Source: Tubiluchus corallicola (Eukaryota > Priapulida > Priapulimorpha > Priapulimorphida > Tubiluchidae). Taken from it: 35,859 nt of DNA. Position numbers and translations under genes: made by a program. The stretch lies in the NCBI GenBank assembly GCA_030141605.1, contig JAQGDQ010000302.1, positions 250,001-285,859 on the forward strand. Reading direction: 5' to 3'. Below the pieces are notes generated by a model that ran no database searches, had not been told where the DNA came from, and was given only the letters and a program-made list of their open reading frames with translations. Position 1 is the stretch's first letter. Each line of letters opens with the position of its first letter. This document shows positions 11,271 through 23,294 of this stretch, piece after piece.

Positions 11271-14200
11271 GTAAGCGCTTGTTTCGAACAAAACAGACGA
11301 CCTGTAAACAACAAACGCAGGCAGGCGAAAACAGTGCATCAATTTCAATTCACTTTACTACTACTAGTAGTCTTTTATTTGCACAAATACATACAATGTA
11401 CATTGGCAAAGCAATACAGATAGTACAACCAGAACAGGATGCCAAGTTCATCATCAGCTAGATATAAATAATTACTAAATTGTGACACTAGTGAATGTGT
11501 GATTTTGTTTAACTGTGAATTTTTTAGTAACTTTGATATTGTATGCCAATTGTTTAAATTGTTTGTTAACGTTCTGACGTACATCACATACAGTTGTGCC
11601 AAAGTTTGGTATCTCTTGAGCAGACTTGATTTCATTTCTTGACAAAAAGTGTAAAAACATTAATGCTTTATATTAATGTTAACTGAGCTATTTACTGATA
11701 ATCAATGCCTAGATTCTGAAATCTGTGAACTTGCATTAACTTTGAGGCTTTGAATTTGTACCGTTTATAACACAATTTGGAGTAATCGGTCACTTAGCTT
11801 TTGTTCGGAATTACGGGCGCTCGTAAATTCTTCATTTTAAAAGAGAAAAGACGTTTAGCTACGGAATTTTTTAACTTAACAATAGTTTTACATGTATATT
11901 GTCGCTTTGAGCTAACCATATTTTTGACCATGTGACTGGATTATGGCAGCCGTTTGCTGCTACGCTTTTGTTTATATAATTAAATATTATAAACTTGAAC
12001 TGGAGTCTTCAGGTTTATATAATACAACAACAAATAGCAGTGGTGCACTTCGGTCGTAACAAAAGTGCTTGGCTAAAACAGGTTGCAGACTCCTGTTTTA
12101 GAACATCTGCAGACTCCAGGCACAATGTAAATGATATTATATTTATCCAAATTTAGCATAACAATAATGCACTTTAACAAAGTTCGCCAACTTCTACAGA
12201 TACTCCCGAGTGAAGCTGTAGCGCGCTTGTCAAAACGGACTTTCCAGTTGTTAATACCAGCACACCTACTTCACTAATAGTAATGTTGGCATATAGTAGG
12301 TATAAATTGTTTTTTTTAGTTTTATAATCCAGCACTCACAGAATGAAAAATGCAAAGGTCATTATCCATTTTTTCATAGGCATTATTGCAGTGACCTATT
12401 TGGGTTATTTATTATTTAATAACAACTCACTAATTACATATTCAAAGCTTTATACAGTCTTGCAGAATAATCACAGTAATAAATGATTAGTTAATGAGAC
12501 TATATTACGGTCAAAAGCCTCGAAACGCTGGTTGTACCTTTCATGATAACAACAATACCATACCAATGATTACACTGCACTCGAACAAAAATTTGCTAAA
12601 TATAATTTCGTTTACATAAAGTACTTACATCAAAAGTACACGTAACGTGTGTCAACACTGACTACATAATATATAAATTTGCTAATCCAAATGGGAACAT
12701 GTTGTTAACATACAAATGTTAACACACATGATTATTGTTGCTTTCTGTATCTCAGACCATGAGAAAATATATATGACAATTAATTCTATATACATCATAA
12801 AAAGTATGACACGCTTATTTTCTTTTATTTGAACTCTGGAGCATTTTCATACATATTATGTATCGATAGAATTGAATACACGTTTTCAAGCACTACTGTT
12901 AATTACATAAACACTGCAATTTAATTTTATCATGACGAATGCATTAACAGTAACTATCTGCTAGTATAAAAGTTAAATAAAACTCATAATGGACACATTA
13001 GGCACAATCATGTCTATGTATGGACGTTCATCTAGAGGGTGGTGAGCATATCAGTCTCTCATCCCTACATTCTAAGGTGCTGGCAATGTGCTGCCTCCTA
13101 TTAGGAAAAAAATCTAGCAATAACGCTAAAGAGTAAATTGCACTATGCACAAAATCAATTACGCGCATACAAAATTAGGAAAAAAAATACAAAATTAAAA
13201 ATTCACGCTGTTATTATTATTAATGGAGTTAATAAAGGTATTATTAATGGACAAAAACTAGAAGTTACATCACTCTAATACTAATAAATGGCATAAATGA
13301 TCATATTATATGTAGCAATCTTATCAAGACAAACACCACATTAATGTCGTACTGACCAAACATTTTAATCATTTACTTGTTCGAGTTCTCTTTTGTTCTT
13401 ATTTTTTCAGAATCAGACATGATTTCTGATGACAGATTTATTGGCACTATGCTTCAAGTTATAAATCTCGATCTTTTGATCTTGTAATTTGTGCAAAAAG
13501 CCAACAACAACAATAATGTACAGAACGGCAATAATATTACACATAGTGCACAGTGTTCTAGTTAAACTCAAACAAACTAGCAGAATGAGTTAATAAGTCT
13601 ACTTGTAGTAGAAACAAGCATCCTATTCACACTGAAGCAGACCACACAGCCTGTCAGTCAGTCTTTACATTGCAAGGCTGTAAATTCAATTTATCTATGT
13701 CAATATGCTTCTAACGTTATTCAAAAGTTGCTTAAGCCAGAGAGGGACAGTACAAACCTGGAACCAGCAAGATGTGAGCAGGATGATTCAAAAGCAAATT
13801 TAAAAGATTATGTTTGTCACTGTTAACTACAACATATGCACTTACAACATATATTAATGACAATGTAGCAACAGCAGCAGAACAAAATAATTTTAAGACC
13901 ATAAGTTGTCAGTGTAGGTGCACCACCATAGTCAAGGTGCACCACATTGGTCATTGGTCAGTTCCAACAAATCCAAAATTGGATAGCTGACACTTCTGCC
14001 CTCACGTGAGCACAAGACTACCATGGAAATATTGTTCATGTTGTTGCACAGAAGTGAATAAACTCAAAACAGCAAATCAAAATACTGATTTACGTAGCTT
14101 GCAGGACCTGCTGCTATAATTACAGTAAACATTATCAAGTCAACATTTTTAAAATGCACACAAACTGTAAGTGCAGTTTTCAAAGAAATGTCACATGAAC

Positions 14201-14632
14201 GGTTCAATGCAAAATGCAACCGATAGTGGCATAGGTGGACCATTTTAAGATGGTTCATTGAGAATCTTTACAAATCTAACGTAATACTGGTAAATCTAAC
14301 TTAGACCTGCTACACAAATGAAACACATGCCTGGTACCACTGACAATGTGACAATGACCCAGGAAAATGTGAAAAATTTATTCTAGTGGTGGAATAAAAG
14401 TTGCTTTTTCATACTTTTTTGTTTACAGTAATGTGCAGAATTACACTGAAATGCAGACGGTACATTTACTGTTGGCATGATCGGCAATATTAGAATCACT
14501 GATACAGTGCTCATTAGAACTGGCACAATTAATAAAAACGGTAGTTCTTAGATCTCTTTATTGTTGAAGTTTTTATTAGGTTATCACAGTTAATAGAAAT
14601 CACAGTTTGCAGATCACAATTAATATCACATA
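11271..14632. other. Intergenic stretch, no convincing gene
   Basis: AT-rich DNA between the UNC13 promoter and the Deltex 3' end. The short ORFs here lack coding-like composition. A good plus-strand acceptor (T-rich tract ending CAG at 13410) opens a 23-codon frame from the ATG at 13419 (MISDDRFIGTMLQV..) that I cannot assign. Confidence 0.5.
14557..14562 (-). terminator. Probable Deltex poly(A) signal AATAAA
   Basis: AATAAA on the minus strand, about 70 nt beyond the Deltex stop codon, at a usual distance for a short 3' UTR. Confidence 0.5.
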
Positions 14633-14842
14633 TCATTCAGTGACTCCCTGTTGTGCCAGTTCGGCAAGTACACTGTCCAGGTACTGTGGATCTGGGTATC
14701 CATGGCCAAAATGGTTGGAAGACGGATCACTTTTGTGGTGGATCTCGTTCCATGTTACAGTGTTTTCCTGCCCCGTCGTTACGGACGTGGATATTGTGAA
14801 GATTAATCGCCTCTCCCAGGCAACTTTAAGCAGTCTCAACAC
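14633..14842 (-). CDS. DTX: Deltex last exon: DTC domain end
   Basis: After the acceptor TTATAG it encodes [20 protein letters not shown], then [39 protein letters not shown] and GVTE before TGA. This is the highly conserved end of Deltex (RRLIF..GTSSTTGE.DTVVWNEIHHKT..GHGYPDPNYL..VLAELAAQG). Human paralogues extend a few residues past GVTE or end near it. Confidence 0.97.
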   Translation of the reverse strand: MLRLLKVAWERRLIFTISTSVTTGQENTVTWNEIHHKSDPSSNHFGHGYPDPQYLDSVLAELAQQGVTE

Positions 14843-17800
14843 CTATAACATGGCAGATGGTTCTTATAACCAGGTATTTGACTTTCAAAACACAATGTTA
14901 AAATGTAATAGCAATGCTTCAAAATAGACTGATGATGACTTTAATTATAGGAGAAACCACAAGGCTTCTCTTGTGTTACTCCAATATTTGCGATGGCTTT
15001 GTCATCAACGTGCAAACAAAAAATGAATTGCGTGCAACCAATATTTCAAATACGGCAGACAGCTGCACTAGTACAATTGTAAAAACATAACTAAATAGTA
15101 TTAGTAATTCAAAATTTGGTTGGCCAGTCAGTCAATAGGTCAGTGAGATGGCATCTTAATTGACATTCTGAACACTTTAGCACAAAAATTTACGAGGTTG
15201 GTGTATGCAAAAAAAAAACAAGTTATCGTAAATCAAGCTCTGAGTAGGCAAACTGTACATTAATTTTCAACTACCTTGCAATGATTTTATAGCACACTCA
15301 TGCAATTGGTACAAAGTACAGTGTCTACTACAACATCTATTTTTTAATAGCAAAGTGCTCAGAAACAAAGTACGTACTAAAATAGCAAAAAGGATATTGC
15401 CCCCGACAGTTCTTAAAGAGGTACAACATTTAGGAAAAGGTTCTCCATTAAAGGAGCTTATATCAAAATCTAGCACAAACTTACACAAGGGTTGCCCAGT
15501 ATAAATGCAACAATGTTATTAGCCTACAAAAGGGCATGCACAAATGCAGTTTTTCTAAGCAGTTTTGAATTTTCAAACAAAAAATGCTTCACTATGCTTG
15601 TTTTATTTCTTGCTATCCAGTTTTGCTATTATAGTAAGCACTTTGTTTCTGAGCACTTTTGCTATTAAAAAATAGATACTGTAGTATCAATTGCTTGACA
15701 ACTACCACTACTAATGTCACTGCTAGCTAAAATTCCAAGCAATAGTACCTTAGCAATAGCTGCAGAAAAGAGCACAAGTAACTGGTACTAAGGCCTAGGG
15801 ATGTTTGCATGTGGCCCACAGACTAATTGTATAACGATTAGAGATGCAGAGATAACCTCTTTTGGCATGTAACAATGCACACATACAATAGGCCCAGCAT
15901 GCCATGTAATCTTTACATAAACTCAAATATCATAAAGAATTTTCGGTTTGCTAGAAATGACGGGAACAGTGACACCACGAGACTTATTTAATGAACTACA
16001 AATGTGCACTAAACTTGCAGGGTCAGATAGGTCATGTGGCCAAAATTCGTACCGGTGGCAATAGATGGCATATCTACAATGTGTTCTGAATGAGTGAATT
16101 TAGACTGCCTTCTTAAAATAAATTGAATAGAATACATCTATCTCTGCTATATATAAACATAGTAAAACAAGTTTTAGCTGACTATGTGCTAGTTACTGCT
16201 AGATACAACACAACAACTGACAGCTGGAGACCAAAATTAGCTGAAATAGCTGAAAATCTAAATATGTAGCAGCTTATAGCTGATGGTCAGAGCAGCTGAT
16301 GCAACTGATAGCTAAAAAGTGGCAGCTGTTAAATTGCTGTTTCCTACTCACTATTAAGCCTGAAAAGACTGTATCGAATAAAACTGATTATATTACATGA
16401 ATGTAGATATTAACATAGTTGTCACAAAAAATTAGTATAACAATAAAATTTTGGTAGCCAGCTTTTGGAGCTTACCATCATTCTGCTTCTTTTTACCCTG
16501 TTGCGGAATTCTGATGATGAAAAAAAGATTAATAAGCACACAAGAAAACACGGAAACAAACCTTTTTGCCCTTTTCATTATTTGGAAGGTAGCAAGTTCT
16601 TGGAAAACCAGTAGTCCAGTATCTTTGGTCAGGGTTAGGATGCTCTGCAGTCTAAAACAAGAATAAAAATAAAAAAATGAAACCACAAAGAAAAACATAA
16701 AAATTATGTTTTGTGTCAGGTAAATGACCATGTGCAATGTCTTAAAAACTGAAATTCATCTAGAAAAAAGCATTTTACGTACCAATTTTTAAGATAGTTG
16801 TTAGTAAGTTATATAAAATGGTTATGTATAATTGAGTTATAACTTATCAGAAGCATCTAAAGCACCTCCAAAAGGAGGGTATTGTGACTGCTGCAACTTT
16901 CACAACTGAAAATAGTGTGCTAGAAAATAAAATAGCTTCATGCATTGTGCATTAGTACCTGATGTTTCTAGAATGTATTGTAGGACTACAGGACCACATT
17001 TGAATGGGCACAATATAATAACTGACCTGTATACCGGGCTTAAAATTGTACTTGTACAATCAGGATAGCCAGGCAGCACCATACTGATTTCACGTGACGA
17101 CATCGTCCCACGCGGTTGGATGCCACGTTTTTCACCATAGGTGGTCATGCAGCTTGGACATTGCAAAAAATGAGCCTAGGATATAATAAACATAATGTAG
17201 CAACTATGTACAGTACAAATAAGAATTGAGGTTATATGACGCATCAGCAGCAAGCATGCACCAATGAGGATATACAAAGCATGTGCAGTGAGCTCCACAC
17301 GCAAACTTATGTGCTACCATTTAGGTTCAGTTTCCTACAGAATACAACAGAATGCACAGAAAGGACCACCGAACAATTTTTGCTAAAAGGAATGCCAAGC
17401 ATAATAACGACAAAAACAGCACCAGCAGCCAATACTGCACATAATAAAGAAATAAAGCTATTTGAAATGTAAGTTTGCAATTATGGAAAATCTGACTGTA
17501 GAGATGAGGGAAACATCATACCTACATATCCAGTCTAGCACCAAAAACGTAAAGTACTAAAATCAATTTAATGTGTTATACTTATCCACCTATTGCCATA
17601 CGTCACCTATAGTCTCTATAATCTTCTAAAACATATACAAGACCACATACAGGAGTGCTGCAAATCATAATATGTTTGTGGGAGATGCATCCAATACATA
17701 CTGCTTCTTTTTTATAAGAAAAAGCCCACATTCAGCACTCAGTAGCATTGCCTACATATTATGTTGGTGCTTGTCACAGGACCAAAATCCAATCTAATCT

Positions 17801-20800
17801 TCTTCTGATACGGGACAAAGAACGGGCAGAGATGTCTTAACTACACGCAAATCTGTTGTGCAACTTTCCACAAAGAAAGAAATAATCAGAAGAAGTTGGC
17901 CTATGGTAGGTGAAACCTCACTGAAATGAATTTTATACTGGTCATTCACATATTTACTAAGATTGACCAGCAATGTTTAACTTTGGTTATTAAACATGCA
18001 CGCAGTCACGCACCGTGGCGACCAGCTTTTCCACTGATTAATGAAAGTCTAAAATCAACGAAAATGCACGTGGTAATCACTCTGTATCTATCAAATGAAA
18101 TTAATCACTTTACCTTCCTGGACAGTGTTCAGACCAAGAACAAAAAAACTTATTCAGCAAAACTTTTCTGCCACACGAGACATACAACAATTTGCTCAAT
18201 TTGCGTACCTTAGCTGAACTGTTATACAGTTGGTGCAAACATGCTTGGTGAAACATGTGTTTGCATGTCTGCAACTGGCGAATAGCACTGCTTCCTTCAT
18301 AGTGCGACTCTGAAGTCAACTCAGTGTAACATATTGTGCAAGACTGTATAGGAAAAGGAATCATCATTAACATATAATTACACATGAGCTAACAATGGAA
18401 AATAAGTTCACAATAGACATTTCAATACTCGTAATTTCTCATTTGGATAATGAATTTAAAAATATCATGTTCACTTGAAGAACTGAAATGAAATGAAAAA
18501 CTGCACAATATTTTATGTCAGTAAAGTGTAAATGAATAAATGAATAATATAGATTCTTATTTTCAATGCTTGCTGCAAGCAACACTTAAAAAAGGTCAAG
18601 CAAGATTATATACCAATTAATAAAATCAGAAATGGAATGGAACACAGCTCCACTCATTATTCTGGCAAACTCTAGCAATGGCTTCATTTTTAATGTGTTA
18701 AACACATAGTTGTCCATACACATATCGAAACATACAACACGTTTAAATATCCGAAATCCTAAAACAGAAAAAAGCCAATCACACTGACATGTTTGATGTG
18801 ATTACACACGTACATGCACAGAAAGCTTTAGTTGTAACTGGCACTAACTTACCTCATCTTGCGGAGCTGTTTTTAGAAGGTATGTGTAATTGTGTACATG
18901 TGTATGATGTCATCAAAGACCGAGCCTGCAAAAACAGAGTGCACAAGATGCGAATACTATATATTGTGAAAGTAAGTTTTGAACCGATCTAACTGAACCA
19001 AGTTTTGATTAGATTAGCGAGTTTAGAAATGTTGTGTTTCAAATTTTGTGAATTGTATCAATTTGCTTGAAGTTGCAGCATAAAATAAGCACACTTTACA
19101 CAAAAATTGCTTAACTATTACATAGACTGCTTAAGTTTCATCAAGACTTGCTTAGATTTCAAGAAAGCTGTTTTTAGATATTAATAAAACTGTCTGAGTC
19201 TCATTAGCCTGCTCAAGTTTCATTAAGACTAATTCACTTTTCTCCACGATTATTTAAGCTTTCTATAGATTATTGAATTTATAATAATTTATATAATTTA
19301 TTGATATAAACACTTTCTATATAATTTATTTATTACTATAATACTTGCCTAAGCTTCACTAAGACCTGCTAGAGTGTCATTAAAAATTTAAGACTGCTCA
19401 AGTTTCATTAAGATTACTAAATTTTTATTAATGAGTTATAATGGACAAAAAACATTTAACACTTCAATTCCATGTATTTGTCATTTATCAGCTTGCCCTG
19501 TCTATACTAATTAAACCAAGTAAAATAAATAAAATTTGCAAGTGAAATGGATGCAGTTTGAAAGTGAAGTCATCCATGTTGTTATAAAACCATTTTACTA
19601 TTTATAAATCAACGACTAAAATGTGTTTTTTTCCGCAAACCTCTAAATGATGCTGCATGAAATTATTCACTGAAAAACCCAACTAAACTGTTGTTCCTCG
19701 ATGTTTTAGCCTATGGAACTCTGTTGATACCCAAGCCCAATTTGATATCAACCCACTCTAGCATACAAGTTATAAGTAAATAAATAACATACTTTCTCTT
19801 CCCGACAGTTGAATAGGCTAGCACAGCTGGGATTAGAGGGCTCGAGCTTAGAAATTTGGCATTTTGATTTTGTAGAAAAACCACATGCACACACTACAGA
19901 CCAAAAAATTATGACAAAAAGAGTTACAACAACATTGCAGTTGCACTGTTTGTAGTAAAACCCTGATGTCTGTGTGACAAGTATGTTTATATCAGCATAA
20001 ACAACACAATTAAGTTGATATCACATATCATGTAAATCCTAACTGAGCTAGCCACACTGCACAATAGGGGTGAGCATCGAACGCTCGAATTCGATTCGAA
20101 CGAGTTTTTTTTAGTTCGAACTCGATTCGAATCCAAAACTATAGATTCGAATAATTCAGCACTTAAATCACATATGCTCTTTATCACTAAAATGATTAAA
20201 ACATCATGAAATTAGGACAATTTCGCTGTGATTTCTGCTCACAATTTTAAAGAAATTACTAGTCGTTTTATTGCAGAACAAAATCTAGCGATATGCATGA
20301 TCTTTGTAAGACAAATGTTTGCTGGTGGTTCGAAAACTTGTTCGAAAATCTTTCGATCTCAATTCGAATTCGAAACACTGAAGTTCGGTTCGATTCGAAT
20401 TCGAAAGTCACAAATTCGGTTCGATTCGGTAGAGAATGGTAGAGAATGCTTTCTGGTAGAGAATGCTCACCCCTACTGCACAATTAACTTAATTTAAAGG
20501 AAAACAAGATAATTTTTCATATTCTACCCAATTTTGAAGTGCAGTAAAAAGTATACATTTTAACACCAATAATAACTGCAAGAACATTCTTTCTAATAAT
20601 TAAATAACAGATTAAAAACTTAATTAATAGCAGGCGAGCCCAACTAGTGATGACATCACAAAACAAATTTTCAGCAGCACAATATTCTACGAGCGTGTTG
20701 CAAGTGTTTGTGAAAATGAACACTGAAGTACAGTGCTGCTGCACAAGATTCAGTGTGAGATATCAAAACTTGGCAAATTTCAAGCATAAAATTCAAATTT

Positions 20801-23229
20801 CAGATTTACCAGTATGCTCACGCATGAACTCTCGAACGTGTGCACTATGTCACAAATGAACACCTCTGAAATGAGGGATACAGCCCCTTTTTTGCGTAAC
20901 GCATTTCTGAAATGCAAGCGCTAGTGCCCATCTAACTAACGAATGCACATAACGCCGAAGAACTAGCCACAGGAAAGGGAAATTGCATTTGTGTGGTAAT
21001 ATTTTTTTTCATGTTAGTCATTCTTAAAAAAGTACTATGTTCGCATTCAATATTTTAAAGAGTAGATTGTTTTAACCTACAGTTTAAGATTGGGTCCAGT
21101 TTTCCTTTAGGGAACAGATTACAAGTCTTAGCAAACGATGACACAACCACACTGTGTAGCTACTATTGTCAAAACTTGACCACCATTCCAACATGCCTTA
21201 CACTACCTCTGAAAAAGCCATACCTGAATCACCATGTTTGGTTTCTTCATCACCACCTTTATTTTGTCTGACTTTCTTATCACTGTCTGAACTGAAAAAG
21301 GTAAGTTACCTGTTTATTAAGAAACACTGATATTTATCATATTGATAAACAGCTAGATGATGACAACCACTTAGTAAGAGTCATTAAATGAAGAGAAATG
21401 TGAGTATTGGGGAAAGATCAGTAGTTTAGCCCAGGACTAGCAACATAGGGTATAAAGAGTTTATTTATAAGTGCATACCTAAAAAACTTTGCTGTTCCAC
21501 TGGGATTCAAAGCGAGGTCTTCTTGCAACGCATGTGGGCAAAATAAATGACACGAAAAGCCAAGGAAAACCCATTTATGAGTCAATTTCATTATCGACTA
21601 AAAAATGATCCACTGTTATTTAACATAGTGGTTTAACATTTCATTTTAATATTTTACGGCTGCATTTAAGTATACCTCACTGATCTGATACGCTGTTTCT
21701 ATATCACCGACGGCATCGGATGCATACGACATCCAACTGAAAGCACCATCTCTTTCCCACTGCCACAAAGTACCCTGAGAAACAGGCAAGGTGGAAAGCA
21801 GACGCCAGCGATGGATAGGTCTGCACGTACCTAAATCAGTGGTCAAATATTAAGTTACAGAAAAAATTCAGTTTTTACTCCTCAACACAATATCATAAAT
21901 TTATCTTTTGCAAAGAGAAGCCTACTCTTCAAATCTAACTGATGTGATTATGTTTTGCACACTAGTGGATGCTACTAGTGACTGTTGGCAGATAGCTCTA
22001 GATGTTAAAAGCTGACATTTACCATACCTTTTGACTGCTTTGCTATGAAACATATTCGTTTTGCTTCAATTTAAGGAGTAGGCAGGCCTACATACAATAT
22101 TGACTAACACAAAATGCCTGAATAACTTAAGGAGATCGTTAACTGATATATAGATATGTAACAGAAAGCATAACGTTAGTGATGGCTCACAAATTGGAAC
22201 TTCTTTGCACAGTAACAGTTCCTATCCTTCACGAATTAAGAACACACAAAGTGGGTAAATACCAATTTTGCACTATGCCAGAGATTTGGAGTAGATTATC
22301 CCTGAAATGACAGAAGAGCAACATCGGTAAATTCTAGTTCAAAATAATGTTGGATTGTGAATATCATCCGTTAAAGTGAATCATCATGATAACAGGGAAA
22401 TGCTGGGAAATGTTAGAGCATAAATTACATTGTTATTATGATGAGAAAAATCCACCATGAGAATTAAGTCTTGAAGTTAGTAATAAACAGATTCATTTTT
22501 ATGGATATTTGTCATAACTACAATGGATCTGCTACGTACGAAGTATGAATTTGTGAAGTTATAATTTATAACTACAGAAGATTTACTGCTAGTATTAACT
22601 TATAATTTATTAAAAACATGTAACAACATAAAGTTGTTTACAGACATGCCAGAACTGCTGCAGGTACGCCACATGAGTATGAACTCTACCAATCAGTTTT
22701 GTATCAAGTTTATCATTGAAGATACTGTCTACTTCTACCAATTCAAATCAATTCATTTTATTAACTCTACAAATTTAGCAGATGCAAGGCAGTACTAACA
22801 ATATGATTAAAGGAAATGAGAAGGGTGGAAAAGTACTCATAGGTTGCCTAGTCAGCCACCCTTACCTAGTTAGTCAGTCTACCAGGTACTCAAAAACTCT
22901 AGCAGAAGAAGAGACTTAGTGTATAAGTACAGCAATAGGCCTACCACATTGTCTATACGTAATTGCATAATATAACCGCTAAATTTTATAATTTAGTACT
23001 AAGTAATAAAAATTCTAATTACCAAAACCTAGACGTATCTGGTTTGAATTTACAAAGTCAGTAATATACGGGAGATTTGAGATCAGATCTACTGCTCGTT
23101 GTTCGATAAAATGACCAACACTCGGGTCGTACGGTATCCAACTAGAGTAGTGTTCATCACGCCATTCCCACACGACCGAATTTACAATGTCAGCACTTTT
23201 TTGTTTTTCACACGTTACTAAATTTAGTA
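14633..23229 (-). CDS. DTX: Deltex-family E3 ubiquitin ligase (WWE-WWE-RING-DTC), 9 exons read
   Basis: Deltex proteins attach ubiquitin and regulate Notch trafficking; the tandem WWE region binds the Notch ankyrin repeats or ADP-ribose, and the RING with the Deltex C-terminal domain (DTC) is catalytic and binds ADP-ribose. Nine minus-strand exons join in phase: 23229-23023, 21830-21676, 21597-21479, 21291-21224, 18866-18853, 18343-18209, 17175-17027, 16651-16562, 14842-14633. They encode about 381 residues: WWE1 ([17 protein letters not shown]), WWE2 ([15 protein letters not shown]), a short acidic linker in place of the proline-rich linker of human DTX1/2/4, a RING-H2, then DTC ending [20 protein letters not shown]. 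The fit is DTX1/2/4-type. Two problems: the start Met is not identified, and exon 17175-17027 is one base short of frame. Confidence 0.93.
15302..15694. repeat. Inverted-repeat element in a Deltex intron, about 390 bp
   Basis: The left arm (15302-15398) and right arm (15612-15694) are reverse complements over about 80-95 bases. The shared core includes ATCTATTTTTTAATAGCAAA and GTGCTCAGAAACAAAGT. The loop is about 210 bp. There is no clear target duplication and no ORF of note. It may be a MITE or foldback remnant. Confidence 0.75.
16562..16651 (-). CDS. DTX: Deltex exon: DTC domain middle
   Basis: The acceptor TTCTTGTTTTAG and donor AAG|GTTTGT flank 30 codons, [20 protein letters not shown] then [10 protein letters not shown], corresponding to [30 protein letters not shown] of Deltex. 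Phase 0 at both ends. Confidence 0.94.
17027..17175 (-). CDS. DTX: Deltex exon: RING end and DTC start, with one-base frame break
   Basis: It opens [20 protein letters not shown], then [20 protein letters not shown], matching the Deltex CPSCKTIYGEKTGTQPxGKM...LPGHxDC block. Before the donor CAG|GTCAGT the codons CCC GGT ATA CAG give the conserved P-G-I-Q, but in a frame one base off. The exon is 149 nt where 150 would keep frame with both neighbours. The break lies between 17036 and 17055. It may be an assembly indel, a polymorphism or a true lesion. Confidence 0.85.
18209..18343 (-). CDS. DTX: Deltex exon: RING-H2, first six metal ligands
   Basis: The acceptor CCTTTTCCTATACAG and donor AAG|GTACGC flank 45 codons in phase 0. 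[11 protein letters not shown] gives C-x2-C and [20 protein letters not shown] gives C-x-H-x2-H-x2-C, as in Deltex (CIIC...KCSHAFHLLCL). The last C-x2-C pair is in the next exon. Confidence 0.92.
18853..18866 (-). CDS. DTX: Deltex 14-nt microexon
   Basis: CTCCGCAAGATGAG lies between an acceptor (TTCTAAAAACAG) and a near-perfect donor (GTAAGTTA). It converts phase 1 to phase 0, exactly what links the linker exon to the RING exon, giving S-A-P-Q-D-E-S-C-T-I-C. A longer exon from the stronger acceptor at 18940 (CTGTTTTTGCAG) contains stops in all frames before this donor. Confidence 0.6.
20065..20475. mobile_element. hAT-type MITE, copy 1 (TTCGAA-rich family)
   Basis: The termini TAGGGGTGAGCAT / ATGCTCACCCCTA are inverted and flanked by a perfect 8-bp duplication, ctgcacaa (20057-20064 and 20476-20483). 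Each subterminal zone is packed with TTCGAATTCGA/TTCGATTCGAA motifs. No transposase. It sits in the Deltex intron between 18867 and 21223. Confidence 0.93.
21224..21291 (-). CDS. DTX: Deltex exon: acidic/basic linker
   Basis: The acceptor TTACCTTTTTCAG and donor CAG|GTATGG flank [20 protein letters not shown] and GDS. The composition is that of a disordered linker; it stays open in the only phase that fits its neighbours (2 in, 1 out). Confidence 0.75.
21479..21597 (-). CDS. DTX: Deltex exon: end of WWE domain 2
   Basis: The acceptor CATTTTTTAG opens [20 protein letters not shown], then [19 protein letters not shown], and the donor is AG|GTATGC. W-V-F-L-G-F matches the WLDLSSLGF strand that closes WWE2 in Deltex. 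Phase 0 in, phase 2 out. Confidence 0.82.
21676..21830 (-). CDS. DTX: Deltex exon: WWE domain 2, first part
   Basis: It joins the previous exon as [12 protein letters not shown], matching the TGTMRPVRR linker of Deltex. It continues with [20 protein letters not shown], then IETAYQISE. The acceptor is TGATTTAG and the donor GAG|GTATAC; it ends in phase 0. Confidence 0.9.
22740..22900. repeat. Repeat-like segment with GGGTGG...CCACCC
   Basis: It loosely resembles the core of 9990-10050 (GGGTGG, AAAAGT, a GCC/GGC-rich bridge, CCACCC). It may be a second decayed copy of the same short repeat. Weak support; it lies in the intron between Deltex exons at 21830 and 23023. Confidence 0.25.
23023..23229 (-). 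CDS. DTX: Deltex exon: WWE domain 1
   Basis: It encodes [19 protein letters not shown], then [19 protein letters not shown] and QIRLGFG, matching WWE1 of Deltex (VVWEW.NEHSRWRPY). The donor is G|GTAATT in phase 1. The 5' edge could be 23229 or 23217; both acceptors (TATATAG and AATTTAG) give the same phase. Confidence 0.85.
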
Positions 23230-23294
23230 CTATATAGTAGCTCGACAAAAATCAGATAAATTAGTAATTCGCGTGTCTTGCACTATTATTTTAC

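Noticed and set aside
13918-13960. Short repeated GTGCACCAC and TTGGTCA units
   Set aside because: Only two copies each; too short to call a tandem repeat family or CRISPR-like array. No CRISPR is expected in animal nuclear DNA.
14607-14927. 106-aa plus-strand ORF
   Set aside because: Antisense shadow of the conserved last Deltex exon.
16432-16737. 101-aa minus-strand ORF with hydrophobic start
   Set aside because: It overlaps the Deltex exon 16651-16562 in another frame; the exon frame carries the conserved EHPNP and GFPRTCYLP residues.
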